19,931 bases of DNA. It comes from CAZFCK01 sp964517355. GTDB lineage: Bacteria; Desulfobacterota; Desulfovibrionia; Desulfovibrionales; Desulfovibrionaceae. How positions within the stretch are numbered: position 1 is the stretch's first letter; every line of letters begins with the position of its first letter. The translations under genes were made by a program, and so were the position numbers. The DNA lies in contig CAZFCK010000074.1 in assembly GCA_964517355.1 (NCBI GenBank), positions 1 to 19,931 on the forward strand, given 5' to 3'. The notes under the pieces were generated by a model. The model ran no database searches and was not told the DNA's origin. It saw only the letters and a program-made list of their open reading frames with translations. Of this stretch, positions 13,105-19,931 are shown piece after piece.

Positions 13105-13166
13105 TTTTGGAGACTCTGAAAAACCTTTTGCAAAAGGCTCTTCAGCCGCCAAAGGCATTCCTGTTT
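13105..13166 (+). repeat. Second palindromic repeat family, copy 2
   Basis: It aligns base for base with 11789-11850 (constant offset of 1316): TTTTGGAGA, then CTGAAAAACCTTTTG paired with CAAAAGGCTCTTCAG (13116-13145), then CCG..AGGCA. The two arm mismatches are A:C on the plus strand and U:G wobbles on the minus strand, so the minus-strand RNA hairpin is fully paired. Confidence 0.7.
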
Positions 13167-13236
13167 CAAAATCAACACGCTCTCGTCATCGACGGCCTTC
13201 CCTGAAGACGACGATGTCTTTTCATACGATTGACTG

Positions 13237-13263
13237 AAAAAAAAGCAACACTGTTGCTTTTTT
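13237..13263. terminator. Bidirectional rho-independent terminator upstream of lpxC
   Basis: A run of A, GCAAC-ACT-GTTGC, then a run of T gives an 11-bp stem including the A/T arms. Each strand has a U-tract after the stem, so transcripts from both directions can end here. It separates lpxC from the rpmE-prmC block. Confidence 0.8.
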
Positions 13264-13370
13264 CACCATCAACTTCGCCGAATCCGTTCACATTAAACTG
13301 AACAATATGGCAATGTTACACATTGAAGGCTAAAGGCACATTTTTTGCTATGCTTGAAGTGGAGGAAACC

Positions 13371-14300
13371 ATGAAACAACTTACTATCAAGAGAAGCATC
13401 GAATGTTCCGGCATAGGTCTGCACAGTGGCCGCAAAGTACGGCTTAAGCTGTTGCCCGCGCCGGAAAACACGGGCATCATCTTCTCCTTGCGCACAGAGC
13501 GCGGCGCGCGATTCCTGACGCCCCGCCCCGAAGCGGTCATGGCTTCCGGCCTGTCGACGACCCTGGTTTGCGGAGAGGACCGGGTCGGTACCGTCGAGCA
13601 TCTGCTCGCCGCCATTCGCGGCTTGGAGATCGACAACATCCACATCGAGGTGGAAGGGGGCGAAGTGCCCATAATGGACGGCAGCGCGGCCTCGTTTGTC
13701 TTTCTTCTGCGTTCGGCCGGCATAGTGCGCCAAGCCTCCTCGCGAAGGGTTTTCACCCTGAAACACCCCTTTGAACTCGAACGCGACGGCAAATGGGTCA
13801 AGGGCAGACCATACGCGGGTTTTCAGGTGGATTTCCGCATCAACTTCAATCATCCGCTTATCGGACTCCAGCACATGCGCTTCGACGTCACTCCCGAAGC
13901 CTTTGTGCGCACCATTGCCAAAGCCCGCACTTTCGGTTTCCTGCGCGACGTGGAAGCCCTGCACAGCAACGGGCTGGCGCGGGGCGGCTCCCTGGACAAC
14001 GTGGTGGTGCTGGACGAGTATTCCGTGGTCAATCCCGAAGGCCTGCGCTTTGCCAACGAATTCGTGCGCCACAAGATTCTGGATTTCATCGGCGACATGG
14101 CCATGATCGAACTGCCGCTGCGCGGCGCCTTTGAGGTCTATTGCTCGGGGCATGCGCTAAACAACGCCTTCCTGCGCACCATCAGCGAACATCGCGAATA
14201 CTATCTCGAAGAAAAGGTGCTGCAGCAACAAGCGCCGCCGCACGCCGCCGGTCTCAAAACCGCGGCGGCCATGGCGGAAACTGCCGCCGTCCCTTCATGA
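13371..14300 (+). CDS. lpxC: UDP-3-O-acyl-N-acetylglucosamine deacetylase
   Basis: The 309-aa product performs the committed step of lipid A synthesis, a zinc-dependent deacetylation, in the cytoplasm. The N-terminus IKRSIECSGIGLHSGRKV is typical. The zinc ligands are His77 (VGTVEHLLAA), His234 and Asp238 (RHKILDFIGD), and the catalytic-base region His261 is in SGHALNNAFLR. MDGSAASFVFLL (102-113) is also conserved. The ATG at 13371 has GGAGG 5 nt upstream; upstream in-frame ATG and TTG codons lack such a site. The C-terminal 20 residues are Ala-rich and extend past the fold. Its presence indicates a Gram-negative, LPS-bearing organism. Confidence 0.97.
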   Translation: MKQLTIKRSIECSGIGLHSGRKVRLKLLPAPENTGIIFSLRTERGARFLTPRPEAVMASGLSTTLVCGEDRVGTVEHLLAAIRGLEIDNIHIEVEGGEVPIMDGSAASFVFLLRSAGIVRQASSRRVFTLKHPFELERDGKWVKGRPYAGFQVDFRINFNHPLIGLQHMRFDVTPEAFVRTIAKARTFGFLRDVEALHSNGLARGGSLDNVVVLDEYSVVNPEGLRFANEFVRHKILDFIGDMAMIELPLRGAFEVYCSGHALNNAFLRTISEHREYYLEEKVLQQQAPPHAAGLKTAAAMAETAAVPS

Positions 14301-14314
14301 CGTCCCCCGCGGCG

Positions 14315-14369
14315 CCCTTTCCAAAATTGTTTGCAATGCGAGATCATTCAAACAACACTTTGGAAAGGG
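14315..14369. terminator. Long imperfect hairpin between convergent lpxC and mutY
   Basis: CCCTTTCCAAA (14315-14325) pairs perfectly with TTTGGAAAGGG (14359-14369), and inside it TTGTTTG pairs with CAAACAA. It starts 15 bp after the lpxC stop and lies between convergent genes, which fits a shared terminator. No clear U-tract follows. Confidence 0.5.
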
Positions 14370-14479
14370 AGCCAGGGGATTCCTGAGCGCCGCCGTCATC
14401 CATAAGGCGCACAGCGACCGCGCCAAGCGGCTGCCGCTCATCGACTCGAAATTCCCGGACTTTTCTTTTTCAAAACGAC

Positions 14480-15586
14480 TTACCCGAACAGTGCGGTCCT
14501 GAGCAGGGGTTCGCGTTCCAGCCTGTCTATCAGCTTTCTGTGCCCTGCGGGAAAAGCGAACGCGCCCAGCTCGTTGAAACCGGCCCAGCGGTTTTCCGTG
14601 GCCGCGTGCAGAGCCGCCGCGGGAAGGCCGTTGTCCGGCGCGAGCAGTTCCAGCGCAAAGCAATGCAACGAGACGCGGAACGTCGTATACCCGTGGCGGA
14701 TTATGCCTAGGGGCTGCGCGATGCGCGTCCGCAAATCCGTTTCCTCCTCCATTTCACGCACCACGGCCGTTTCTGGCGTTTCCCCAGGTTCGATGCGTCC
14801 GCCGGGAAATTCCCACAGACCGGGCCAGGCCCCGCCCGGCTGGCGTTTTTGAATCAACACCCGCCCCTCATGGGTCAAAACGCCGGTGACGACTTCCAGC
14901 AGGTGTATTTCCTTCCCTTTTCCCGGAACCGGCCGTTGATCCGTAATGCCCAGACGCAAACTTTCACAATGCGCCGCGATGGGGCAGAGAGCGCATTTGG
15001 GACGTTTGGAGCACACCAACGCCCCCAGTTCCATGAGCGCCTGGTTGAAATCCCGCGCGCGTCCGCGCGGCAGCAGCTCGTGCGCCAGCTGTTCGATGCG
15101 GCGCCGCGTCGCCGTGTGTTTGACAGGCGTGTCCAGGTCGAAAACACGCGAAAAAATACGCTCCACATTGGCGTCCACCACGGGCATGTCATGATTGAAG
15201 GCCAGGCTGGCCACCGCCGCCGCTGTATACGGCCCCACGCCGGGCAGGGAGCGCAACACGTCCGGATCATCGGGCAACCGCGCCCCATGCTGTTGGACCA
15301 GGATGCGCGCCGCCTTGTGCAGATTGCGCGCGCGGGAATAATAGCCCAGCCCTTCCCAGTGTTTGAGCACTTCCTCTTCCGAGGCCCCGGCCAACTGCGC
15401 CACGTCGGGAAAACGCTCCATCCAGCGCGTGAAATACGCGACAGCGCGCTCCATCTGCGTCTGCTGCAACATGACTTCGGAAATCCAAACCGCATACGGC
15501 GCATACTCCCCGCGCCACGGCAAGGGGCGCTGGTGCGCTGCGAACCAATCAAGCAACTCTTTCCGCAATCTCGCGTACTGCCGCAT
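14480..15586 (-). CDS. mutY: A/G-specific adenine glycosylase with Nudix-type C-terminal domain
   Basis: The 368-aa product removes adenine mispaired with 8-oxoguanine. In the glycosylase half, WISEVMLQQTQ carries catalytic Glu37. LPGVGPYTAAA (114-124) is the helix-hairpin-helix and VVDANVERI has catalytic Asp138. The [4Fe-4S] ligands are C192-x6-C198-x2-C201-x5-C207. The C-terminal domain (about 230-365) is MutT-like and keeps nearly the whole Nudix box, G263-x5-E269-x7-REMEEETDL (277-285), with only the penultimate Gly replaced by Asp284. In classical MutY this box has decayed, because the domain only recognises 8-oxoG. The gene starts 4 nt after the DUF362 stop codon and is probably co-transcribed with it. 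Confidence 0.95.
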   Translation of the reverse strand: MRQYARLRKELLDWFAAHQRPLPWRGEYAPYAVWISEVMLQQTQMERAVAYFTRWMERFPDVAQLAGASEEEVLKHWEGLGYYSRARNLHKAARILVQQHGARLPDDPDVLRSLPGVGPYTAAAVASLAFNHDMPVVDANVERIFSRVFDLDTPVKHTATRRRIEQLAHELLPRGRARDFNQALMELGALVCSKRPKCALCPIAAHCESLRLGITDQRPVPGKGKEIHLLEVVTGVLTHEGRVLIQKRQPGGAWPGLWEFPGGRIEPGETPETAVVREMEEETDLRTRIAQPLGIIRHGYTTFRVSLHCFALELLAPDNGLPAAALHAATENRWAGFNELGAFAFPAGHRKLIDRLEREPLLRTALFG

Positions 15587-15590
15587 AATC

Positions 15591-16538
15591 TCAAGAAATG
15601 CGCGCCAAGGCGCGGCGTAGGGCGCTGATGCCCAGGCGCACGGGGTGAAAGGTCATGGGGTCCAGTCGTTCCGGAAGCTGCAAGGACGCGGCGTCGAAAT
15701 CCGTTATGGGGCGCAAGGGAAAGCGCACATCGTCCATTACCGCGCCAGGCAAGGCGCGGCGGACGCACTCCCGCCACAAGGGCACATCGCCGGGCGCGAG
15801 TCCCAGCAAGGCATACACGGCCGTATCCAGCGCCACGGCGCTGGGAGACGCGGCCAGTAAGCCCAGGGCGAAAGCGCTGCCCCCGGACGGTCCCCGCACG
15901 TGCATGGCGCGCACGCCGTCCGTCAGGGAGACAGTGGGCGGCAGCAGTCCAGCCAGCTCGATGATCAGGCTTTCGAAACGCGGCCCTCGCGGGGAGTGCA
16001 TGTCGCCGTGGACGGTATGGGCAATGGCTTTGCGCGTGCCGGGCACGCAGCCGAAAAGATTCTTGACCGCGCCGGTGACGCGCATCTGGCAGTGCGCCTT
16101 GAGTTTGGACACGTTGCAGATCATATCCGCCTCCAGGGCCAACCTGGAAACGCCGATGGAGTGCCCCATGGGGAGTTTGCGCCGCACCGCGCGGCCCAAA
16201 TCGCGGACGGGCACCGCGTCCGCCTCCAGAAGCGCGGTAAGGCCGATACGGCGCGCGACCTTGCGCCCTGACCCGAAGCCCGGAGAATCCGCCACAAAGG
16301 GACGCCCCCCCTGCTCTTTGACGCATGCGCAGACCGCGCGCACCACCTGGGGGTGCGTGCACGCCAGGCCGTCCGGCGTGGCTTTGAGCAGATTAGGCTT
16401 CACCAGCACGCGGGCGCCGTGCGGGAAAACGATGTCCGCGGCGCGCAGGCACTCGCGCACCGCCTGCAACACGGCCTGGGGCGCGTAGTCCGCGCAATGC
16501 TCCATGGCCACGGGAATGCGGGGGTCCATGTTCTTCAT
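15591..16538 (-). CDS. DUF362 domain protein
   Basis: The 315-aa product matches the DUF362 family at VLVKPNLL (44-51), HPQVVRAV (62-69), VADSPGFGSGR, NVSKLKAHCQM (142-152) and TGAVKNLFGCVPG (155-167). The family is frequent in anaerobes and is sometimes fused to ferredoxin-type cluster domains. I see no CxxCxxC ferredoxin motif here, and no biochemical role is established. No signal peptide is evident. Start codons at residue 1 and residue 4 are both possible; I took the first. It sits between umuC (83 bp upstream) and mutY (4 bp downstream) on one strand, so a single transcript is plausible, but this does not itself show a DNA-repair role. Confidence 0.88.
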   Translation of the reverse strand: MKNMDPRIPVAMEHCADYAPQAVLQAVRECLRAADIVFPHGARVLVKPNLLKATPDGLACTHPQVVRAVCACVKEQGGRPFVADSPGFGSGRKVARRIGLTALLEADAVPVRDLGRAVRRKLPMGHSIGVSRLALEADMICNVSKLKAHCQMRVTGAVKNLFGCVPGTRKAIAHTVHGDMHSPRGPRFESLIIELAGLLPPTVSLTDGVRAMHVRGPSGGSAFALGLLAASPSAVALDTAVYALLGLAPGDVPLWRECVRRALPGAVMDDVRFPLRPITDFDAASLQLPERLDPMTFHPVRLGISALRRALARIS

Positions 16539-16621
16539 TGTTCCACGAAAGACGGCATAAAAGGTTCAAGATGGCGCATCACGCTTTTCCCGCTGCGCAA
16601 TCGTCACGGCGTCCGGATCGT

Positions 16622-17899
16622 TCACCCCACGCGGGGCAATTCCAGCCAGCTTGTGGTGAAACGCGAGGATTTGCGCAGCTGCCGCATACGCCAGGGGCGT
16701 CCCAGTCCGGCGGCGGCGTATTGCAGGGTGTCGCGCCCCCATTTTTGATTCACGCCGTCCAACACGCGCATCAGGTTTTGCCGCTGTGCGGCTTCCTTGC
16801 CCTCGGGCTCCAGCAGGCTGCATTGTCTTGCGGCGGCGCGTTCAATGCCCGTAATCATGACGCCGGCCTTTTTGTAGACGTATCCGGGTTTGTAAATGCG
16901 GTCCAGCGTGCGCAGGGCCAAAGCGATCCAGTCCGGGGTATGGGCGTTGGGAACGGGCAGCCCCGCGGTAAAGGCGTTGCAGTATTGCGGTCCTTTCTTG
17001 TGGGGGTTGGTCATGATGAAGATTGTGAGATGCGAGGCCACGCCCTGCTGGGCGCGCAATTTCTCCAGGGCGCGGGAGGTGTAGGCGGTCACGGCTTCGC
17101 GCATTTCCCCAAGCGTGTCCACCGCCCTGCCGAAGGAACGCGAACAGACGATGGATTTTTTCGGCGGCGGGGCCAGTTCCATGGGCGTGCAGGAAACGCC
17201 GCGCAACTCCAAAACGGTATGCAATCCGTTTATGGTCATTTTCGAACGCGCCACATGGTCCGGCATATCGCGCAACTGCCGGGCCGTGCAGACGCCCATG
17301 CGCCGGAGCATGCGCTCGTAGCGCCGCCCCACGCCCCAGACATCCGCCACAGGCACCTGATCCAGCACGCTGTCCAGATAGGCCGCGTCGCCCATGCGCG
17401 CCGCAAGATCGAACACGCCCCCTGTTTCGGGACGCTTCTTGGCCAAACGGTTGGCGACTTTGGCCAGCGTCTTTGTGGGAGCGATGCCCACGGACACCGG
17501 GATTCCGGTCCACTGCACAACCGTGGCGCGCATCTCCCGGGCATATTCCTCAAGATCCGCAGGCATTCCGGAGAAATCGAGAAACGCCTCGTCTATGGAA
17601 TAAATCTCCATCACGGGCGTGAAGCGCTGCAACACGCGCATGACCCGGGCCGACATGTCCCCGTAGAGCGCGTAATTCGAGGAATACACTGCCACGCCGT
17701 ACTCCTGGAAATATCGCTCCCGTTTGAATGCCGGCTCGCCCATTTTGACGCCCAGGGCCTTGGCTTCGTTGGAGCGCGCGATAACGCAGCCGTCGTTGTT
17801 GGAAAGCACCACAACGGGGCGTTGCCGCAAGGCGGGGTTGAACACGCGCTCGCAGGATACGTAAAAATTGTTGCAATCCACCAGTGCGAAAATCGGCAT
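16622..17899 (-). CDS. umuC: UmuC-type Y-family DNA polymerase V subunit
   Basis: The 425-aa product is an error-prone translesion polymerase. FALVDCNNFYVSCERVF (4-20) carries metal-binding Asp8. NNDGCVIARSNEAKALG (34-50) and YSSNYALYGDMS (72-83) follow, and YSIDEAFLDF (100-109) gives the catalytic Asp103/Glu104. The fingers and little-finger regions continue to SRFTTSWLELPRVG at the end, as in full-length UmuC (about 422 aa). The ATG at 17899 has AAGGAG 6 nt upstream; the open frame extends 25 codons further without conservation. No umuD-like peptidase gene is in the window, so its partner must be elsewhere or absent. A palindrome at 17999-18029 is a candidate operator. Confidence 0.95.
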   Translation of the reverse strand: MPIFALVDCNNFYVSCERVFNPALRQRPVVVLSNNDGCVIARSNEAKALGVKMGEPAFKRERYFQEYGVAVYSSNYALYGDMSARVMRVLQRFTPVMEIYSIDEAFLDFSGMPADLEEYAREMRATVVQWTGIPVSVGIAPTKTLAKVANRLAKKRPETGGVFDLAARMGDAAYLDSVLDQVPVADVWGVGRRYERMLRRMGVCTARQLRDMPDHVARSKMTINGLHTVLELRGVSCTPMELAPPPKKSIVCSRSFGRAVDTLGEMREAVTAYTSRALEKLRAQQGVASHLTIFIMTNPHKKGPQYCNAFTAGLPVPNAHTPDWIALALRTLDRIYKPGYVYKKAGVMITGIERAAARQCSLLEPEGKEAAQRQNLMRVLDGVNQKWGRDTLQYAAAGLGRPWRMRQLRKSSRFTTSWLELPRVG

Positions 17900-17998
17900 G
17901 CGGGCTCCTTGCGCGATCAACAGCGCAGTCCATCTTTTTACCTCAGAGACGCCCCTGCCGCAAGGCGTCCGCAAATCATCGACGGTCTTCCTTTTTCC

Positions 17999-18029
17999 GT
18001 GTCAATAGGCTATGGATGCCTATAGTCAC
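17999..18029. promoter_or_regulatory. Interrupted palindrome in the umuC divergent promoter region
   Basis: GTG-N3-ATAGGC-N7-GCCTAT-N3-CAC is a 31-bp dyad centred at 18014. It covers a TATAGT (18021-18026) usable as a -10 for the plus-strand gene and a minus-strand TTGACA (18005-18000) pointing toward umuC. The position suits a repressor operator for both divergent genes. It does not match the E. coli LexA consensus (CTGT-N8-ACAG), so an SOS role is only a guess. Confidence 0.45.
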
Positions 18030-18068
18030 GCTGCTACGTTCGCAACAATTTTTTTCCGGAGGCTCAGG

Positions 18069-18575
18069 ATGCGCAAAACACTGTGTCGCACGCTGCTGCT
18101 GACAGTCTGTCTCCTCATGGCCGGTAGCCTGGCATACGGCCTCGGCGGCTACAAAGACCTGCTCTGGATCGACGCCAGGGGCTACATCATCCACGTAACG
18201 GCCGACGGCTCGACCACGCTGACCAGCTTTCTCCGCTACCGTGAAGTGCGCTACGAAAAAAATACGCGCAAACCCGGTCACTTCGTCTGTGTTCAAGACG
18301 GCATCGAGAAACAGATTCCGGTGCGCGATATCCGCTGCATCAAACTCGCGCTCGACATGGAAGACCTGGAAGAAAGCCCGTACGCGGACAGACTGCAACA
18401 CATTATCCTCACCATGAAAAACGGCGAAAGCTTCCATGCGCGGGTTGCCAGCACCATAGGGCGCGCCCTGTCCAACGATGAATACCTCATGCTCAAGTAT
18501 TGGGACCCCGTAACCCAACAATTCACGTTCGGCGGCTTCAACGGCAACACGATTCGTGAAATCCGCTTCGAATAA
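18069..18575 (+). CDS. Exported protein of unknown function
   Basis: 168 aa from the ATG at 18069, which has GGAGG 6-7 nt upstream. An earlier in-frame ATG at 18012 lies inside the palindrome and lacks a ribosome-binding site. A clear signal peptide (1-23, ending SLAYG) precedes a mature part of about 145 aa with alternating strand-like segments. Examples are LLWIDARGYIIHVTADG, IRCIKLALDMEDL, HIILTMKNGESFHARV and FTFGGFNGNTIREIRFE. Two cysteines (C74, C90) could pair. I recognise no family. It is divergent from umuC and followed by about 340 bp without a gene. It should be periplasmic or outer-membrane associated. Confidence 0.75.
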   Translation: MRKTLCRTLLLTVCLLMAGSLAYGLGGYKDLLWIDARGYIIHVTADGSTTLTSFLRYREVRYEKNTRKPGHFVCVQDGIEKQIPVRDIRCIKLALDMEDLEESPYADRLQHIILTMKNGESFHARVASTIGRALSNDEYLMLKYWDPVTQQFTFGGFNGNTIREIRFE

Positions 18576-18918
18576 GCCAGTTTTGGTATACGGCGCCTGA
18601 TTTTTTTTTCCGGGGGGAAAATCCAACCAAAGGATTTCCCCTCGGAAGCCCTTTTCCACTCCATTTCCCCCGTTGCGGCGGCAAGGCCGCAGCCGCGTCG
18701 CGGCGGCGTCTGCGCCGTCAGCCGAAATAAACGACGTGCAACGGTCCTCCATTGATTCCGGAGCGGGTCGCCCCTCTGGATATCCGCGCCGTTCCGCTGT
18801 ACAAAGAACTACAGTGGACACCTGAATTCCATCCTCGCCACCACGTTCAACCGCATGAGCGGCTGCCCTTTCCGTCCTTCAGGGACAACTCGCGGGGGAA
18901 TCCCCGCATGGAGGTGTC
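18576..18918. other. Spacer with hairpin between the exported protein and the HlyD-like gene
   Basis: 343 bp without a credible gene. A T-run (18600-18609) lies shortly after the stop codon of the exported-protein gene. Next comes a stem of about 10 bp, GGGGAAAATCC/GGATTTCCCC (18614-18641, one bulge), extended by CCG/CGG. The T-run precedes the stem on the plus strand, so it is not a standard terminator in that direction. The remainder is GC-rich with short inverted repeats (near 18672-18720), and ends in the GGAGG ribosome-binding site of the next gene. I find no confident promoter. Confidence 0.4.
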
Positions 18919-19884
18919 ATGACGCGCAAGACCGTTTTTTGTCTGCTCCTCGCCGCTATCGGGCTTTTGCTCCTGTATTGGCTCTCTTCCTATTTCGCGG
19001 CCTACACCGACGACGCCTATCTCATAACGGACATTCTGCGCGTAACGCCCCGCGTCGACGGCCATGTGCAATCCGTGCATGTCGTGGACAATCAACACGT
19101 CGCCCAGGGGGAACTGCTCGCGGTTATCGATCCCACCCCCTTTTTGCTGCAAGTGAAGAACGCCGCGGCGGAATTGGACCAAGCCAAGGCCAGGCTGGAA
19201 CTGCAGCAAAGCTCCCTGGTCTCGGCCAAAGCGATGCTGGACGAAACCGCATCCTCCCTGCACCTGGCCTCCGTCACGGTGCAACGCTATCGCGATCTGA
19301 TGCAACGCAAGGCCATTGCCCGGCAGGACTACGATGAAAAGGTGGACGCCTACAACGAAGCCGCCGACCGGCATAAACAGGCCCAGGCGACCGTTGACGA
19401 GGCCGCCAAGGGCGTGAAGGCCAAACAGATGGATATCGCCGCGCTGCAGGCCGGTCTGGAGCTGACGCAGTACAACGCGGACCACACCAGGCTGTACGCC
19501 CCCGTGGCGGGATACGTCACGGCCCTGGACATCAAGCCCGGCGACTACGCCAAGGTGGGGCAAGCCATCATGGCCGTGGTCTCGGACGCGGATTGGCGCA
19601 TCATGGCCAACTACCGGGAGCAGTTCGTGCGCCACATCCGGGAGGGGCAGAACGTGGTGGTGCACCTGGACAGCCACCCCTGGCGGCTCTTCGAAGGAGT
19701 TGTCCAGGGCGTGGCGCGCGGCGTGTCGCGGGACCCCGCGCCGGAGAAACTGCTGCCCTATGTGGAGCCGAAAACGAACTGGATCAGGCTCTCGCGGCGT
19801 TTTCCCGTGCGCATCCACTTCAAGGAGCGCCCTCCGGACTTGCTGCTGAGCGGATCGGACGCGCGTACCGTGGTCGTCTATTAG
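18919..19884 (+). CDS. HlyD-family efflux adaptor (AaeA/EmrA-like)
   Basis: The 321-aa product is a periplasmic membrane-fusion subunit linking an inner-membrane pump to an outer-membrane channel. One N-terminal TM anchor lies at about 5-27. TDDAYLITDILRVTPRVDGHV (30-50) with DNQHVAQGELLAVIDPTPF (57-75) is the first half of the lipoyl domain. A long Ala/Gln/Glu-rich coiled coil spans about 78-185. LYAPVAGYVTALDIKPGDYAKVG (about 196-218) is the second lipoyl half, then a beta-barrel, ending near WIRLSRRFPVRIHF, which resembles AaeA-type proteins (about 310 aa). A pump gene would be expected beyond the window. The ATG has GGAGG 5 nt upstream. The TAG stop codon (19882-19884) is the end of repeat copy E. 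Confidence 0.92.
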   Translation: MTRKTVFCLLLAAIGLLLLYWLSSYFAAYTDDAYLITDILRVTPRVDGHVQSVHVVDNQHVAQGELLAVIDPTPFLLQVKNAAAELDQAKARLELQQSSLVSAKAMLDETASSLHLASVTVQRYRDLMQRKAIARQDYDEKVDAYNEAADRHKQAQATVDEAAKGVKAKQMDIAALQAGLELTQYNADHTRLYAPVAGYVTALDIKPGDYAKVGQAIMAVVSDADWRIMANYREQFVRHIREGQNVVVHLDSHPWRLFEGVVQGVARGVSRDPAPEKLLPYVEPKTNWIRLSRRFPVRIHFKERPPDLLLSGSDARTVVVY

Positions 19885-19931
19885 AGCATCTCACGCTTGA
19901 AAAGCGCTAGATGCTCTTATGCATTTCCCTG
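19882..19931 (-). repeat. Partial copy E of the 105-bp structured repeat at the hlyD-like stop codon
   Basis: Read from the plus strand it is the reverse complement of repeat positions 105-56, identical over all 50 visible bases. It starts TA then GAGCATCTC, preceded by T (TTAG). TAG 19882-19884 is the stop codon of the HlyD-like gene. The copy is cut by the window edge inside the second hairpin. Confidence 0.9.

Larger units (their letters stand above)
12780..13370. other. Repeat-filled spacer between prmC and lpxC
   Basis: 591 bp without a credible gene. In order it holds repeat copy D, a 19-bp perfect inverted repeat (12903-12942), about 160 bp of sequence with nothing I recognise, a second-family palindrome (13105-13166), a bidirectional terminator (13237-13263) and the lpxC leader. 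A 67-codon minus-strand frame (12955-13158) runs through the palindrome and is probably spurious. The terminator implies lpxC has its own promoter between 13264 and 13370, although I find no strong hexamer pair there. Confidence 0.6.

Noticed and set aside
12955..13158. Small 67-aa minus-strand frame between prmC and lpxC
   Set aside because: It includes the second-family palindrome in its first codons and has no recognisable domain. It is probably a product of repeat sequence.
14875..16362. 495-codon open frame on the minus strand overlapping mutY and DUF362
   Set aside because: It runs in another frame across two well-supported genes, is very Arg-rich and shows no family resemblance. It is a shadow of GC-rich coding DNA.
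17900..18068. Classical LexA box before umuC
   Set aside because: No CTGT-N8-ACAG match is present. Only the different dyad at 17999-18029 was kept as a candidate operator.
1..19931. CRISPR array, tRNA or rRNA genes
   Set aside because: The repeats are dispersed kilobases apart, not regularly spaced. I found no cloverleaf with a CCA-type end and no rRNA-like sequence.
1..19931. Window as a small circular replicon because both ends lie in one repeat
   Set aside because: Three repeat bases are missing at the join, there is no replication or partition gene, and the content is core chromosomal. A contig break in a repeat is simpler.

Overview
The window reads as chromosomal DNA from an anaerobic Gram-negative bacterium, most likely a member of the Desulfovibrionaceae (Desulfovibrio/Bilophila-like). 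The grounds are the gene order rpmE - DUF1385 - prfA - prmC - lpxC, a lipid A gene (lpxC), a short-form ThiC, and GC-rich coding DNA punctuated by hairpin-rich spacers. The taxon is an inference; no rRNA is present.

Layout. Positions 213-5114 (minus strand) hold a secreted thaumatin-like protein behind an AT-rich spacer, an aminoglycoside-phosphotransferase-fold kinase, and an OmpR-type response regulator overlapping its sensor kinase. Positions 5476-9023 (minus) hold a periplasmic DUF4124-glutaredoxin, a DUF1566 exported protein coupled to gpmA, and thiC. Positions 9196-14300 (plus) are the conserved block rpmE, DUF1385 membrane protein, prfA (RF1), prmC (the methylase of RF1) and lpxC. Positions 14480-17899 (minus) carry mutY, a DUF362 protein and umuC-type polymerase, with a repair flavour. 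Positions 18069-19884 (plus) carry an unrecognised exported protein and an HlyD/AaeA-like efflux adaptor.

The most striking content is non-coding. A 105-bp structured repeat occurs five times (1-52, 5374-5478, 11638-11696, 12777-12881, 19882-19931), two copies being identical over all 105 bp. Each readable end is a TA dinucleotide followed by G (GMGCATYT imperfect inverted ends), the pattern expected of a MITE mobilised by an IS630/Tc1-mariner-type transposase. Four of the five copies sit so that the TA of the element boundary plus its first G is exactly the TAG stop codon of the adjacent gene (glutaredoxin, prfA, prmC, hlyD-like). Insertion into a stop codon would regenerate a stop codon, which may explain how the element survives at the 3' ends of essential genes. 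The element is predicted to fold as a three-way junction plus a long hairpin. Two other palindromic repeat families are interleaved with it in the prfA-prmC-lpxC spacers. Both ends of the window lie inside this repeat, so the sequence may be a contig broken at repeat copies.
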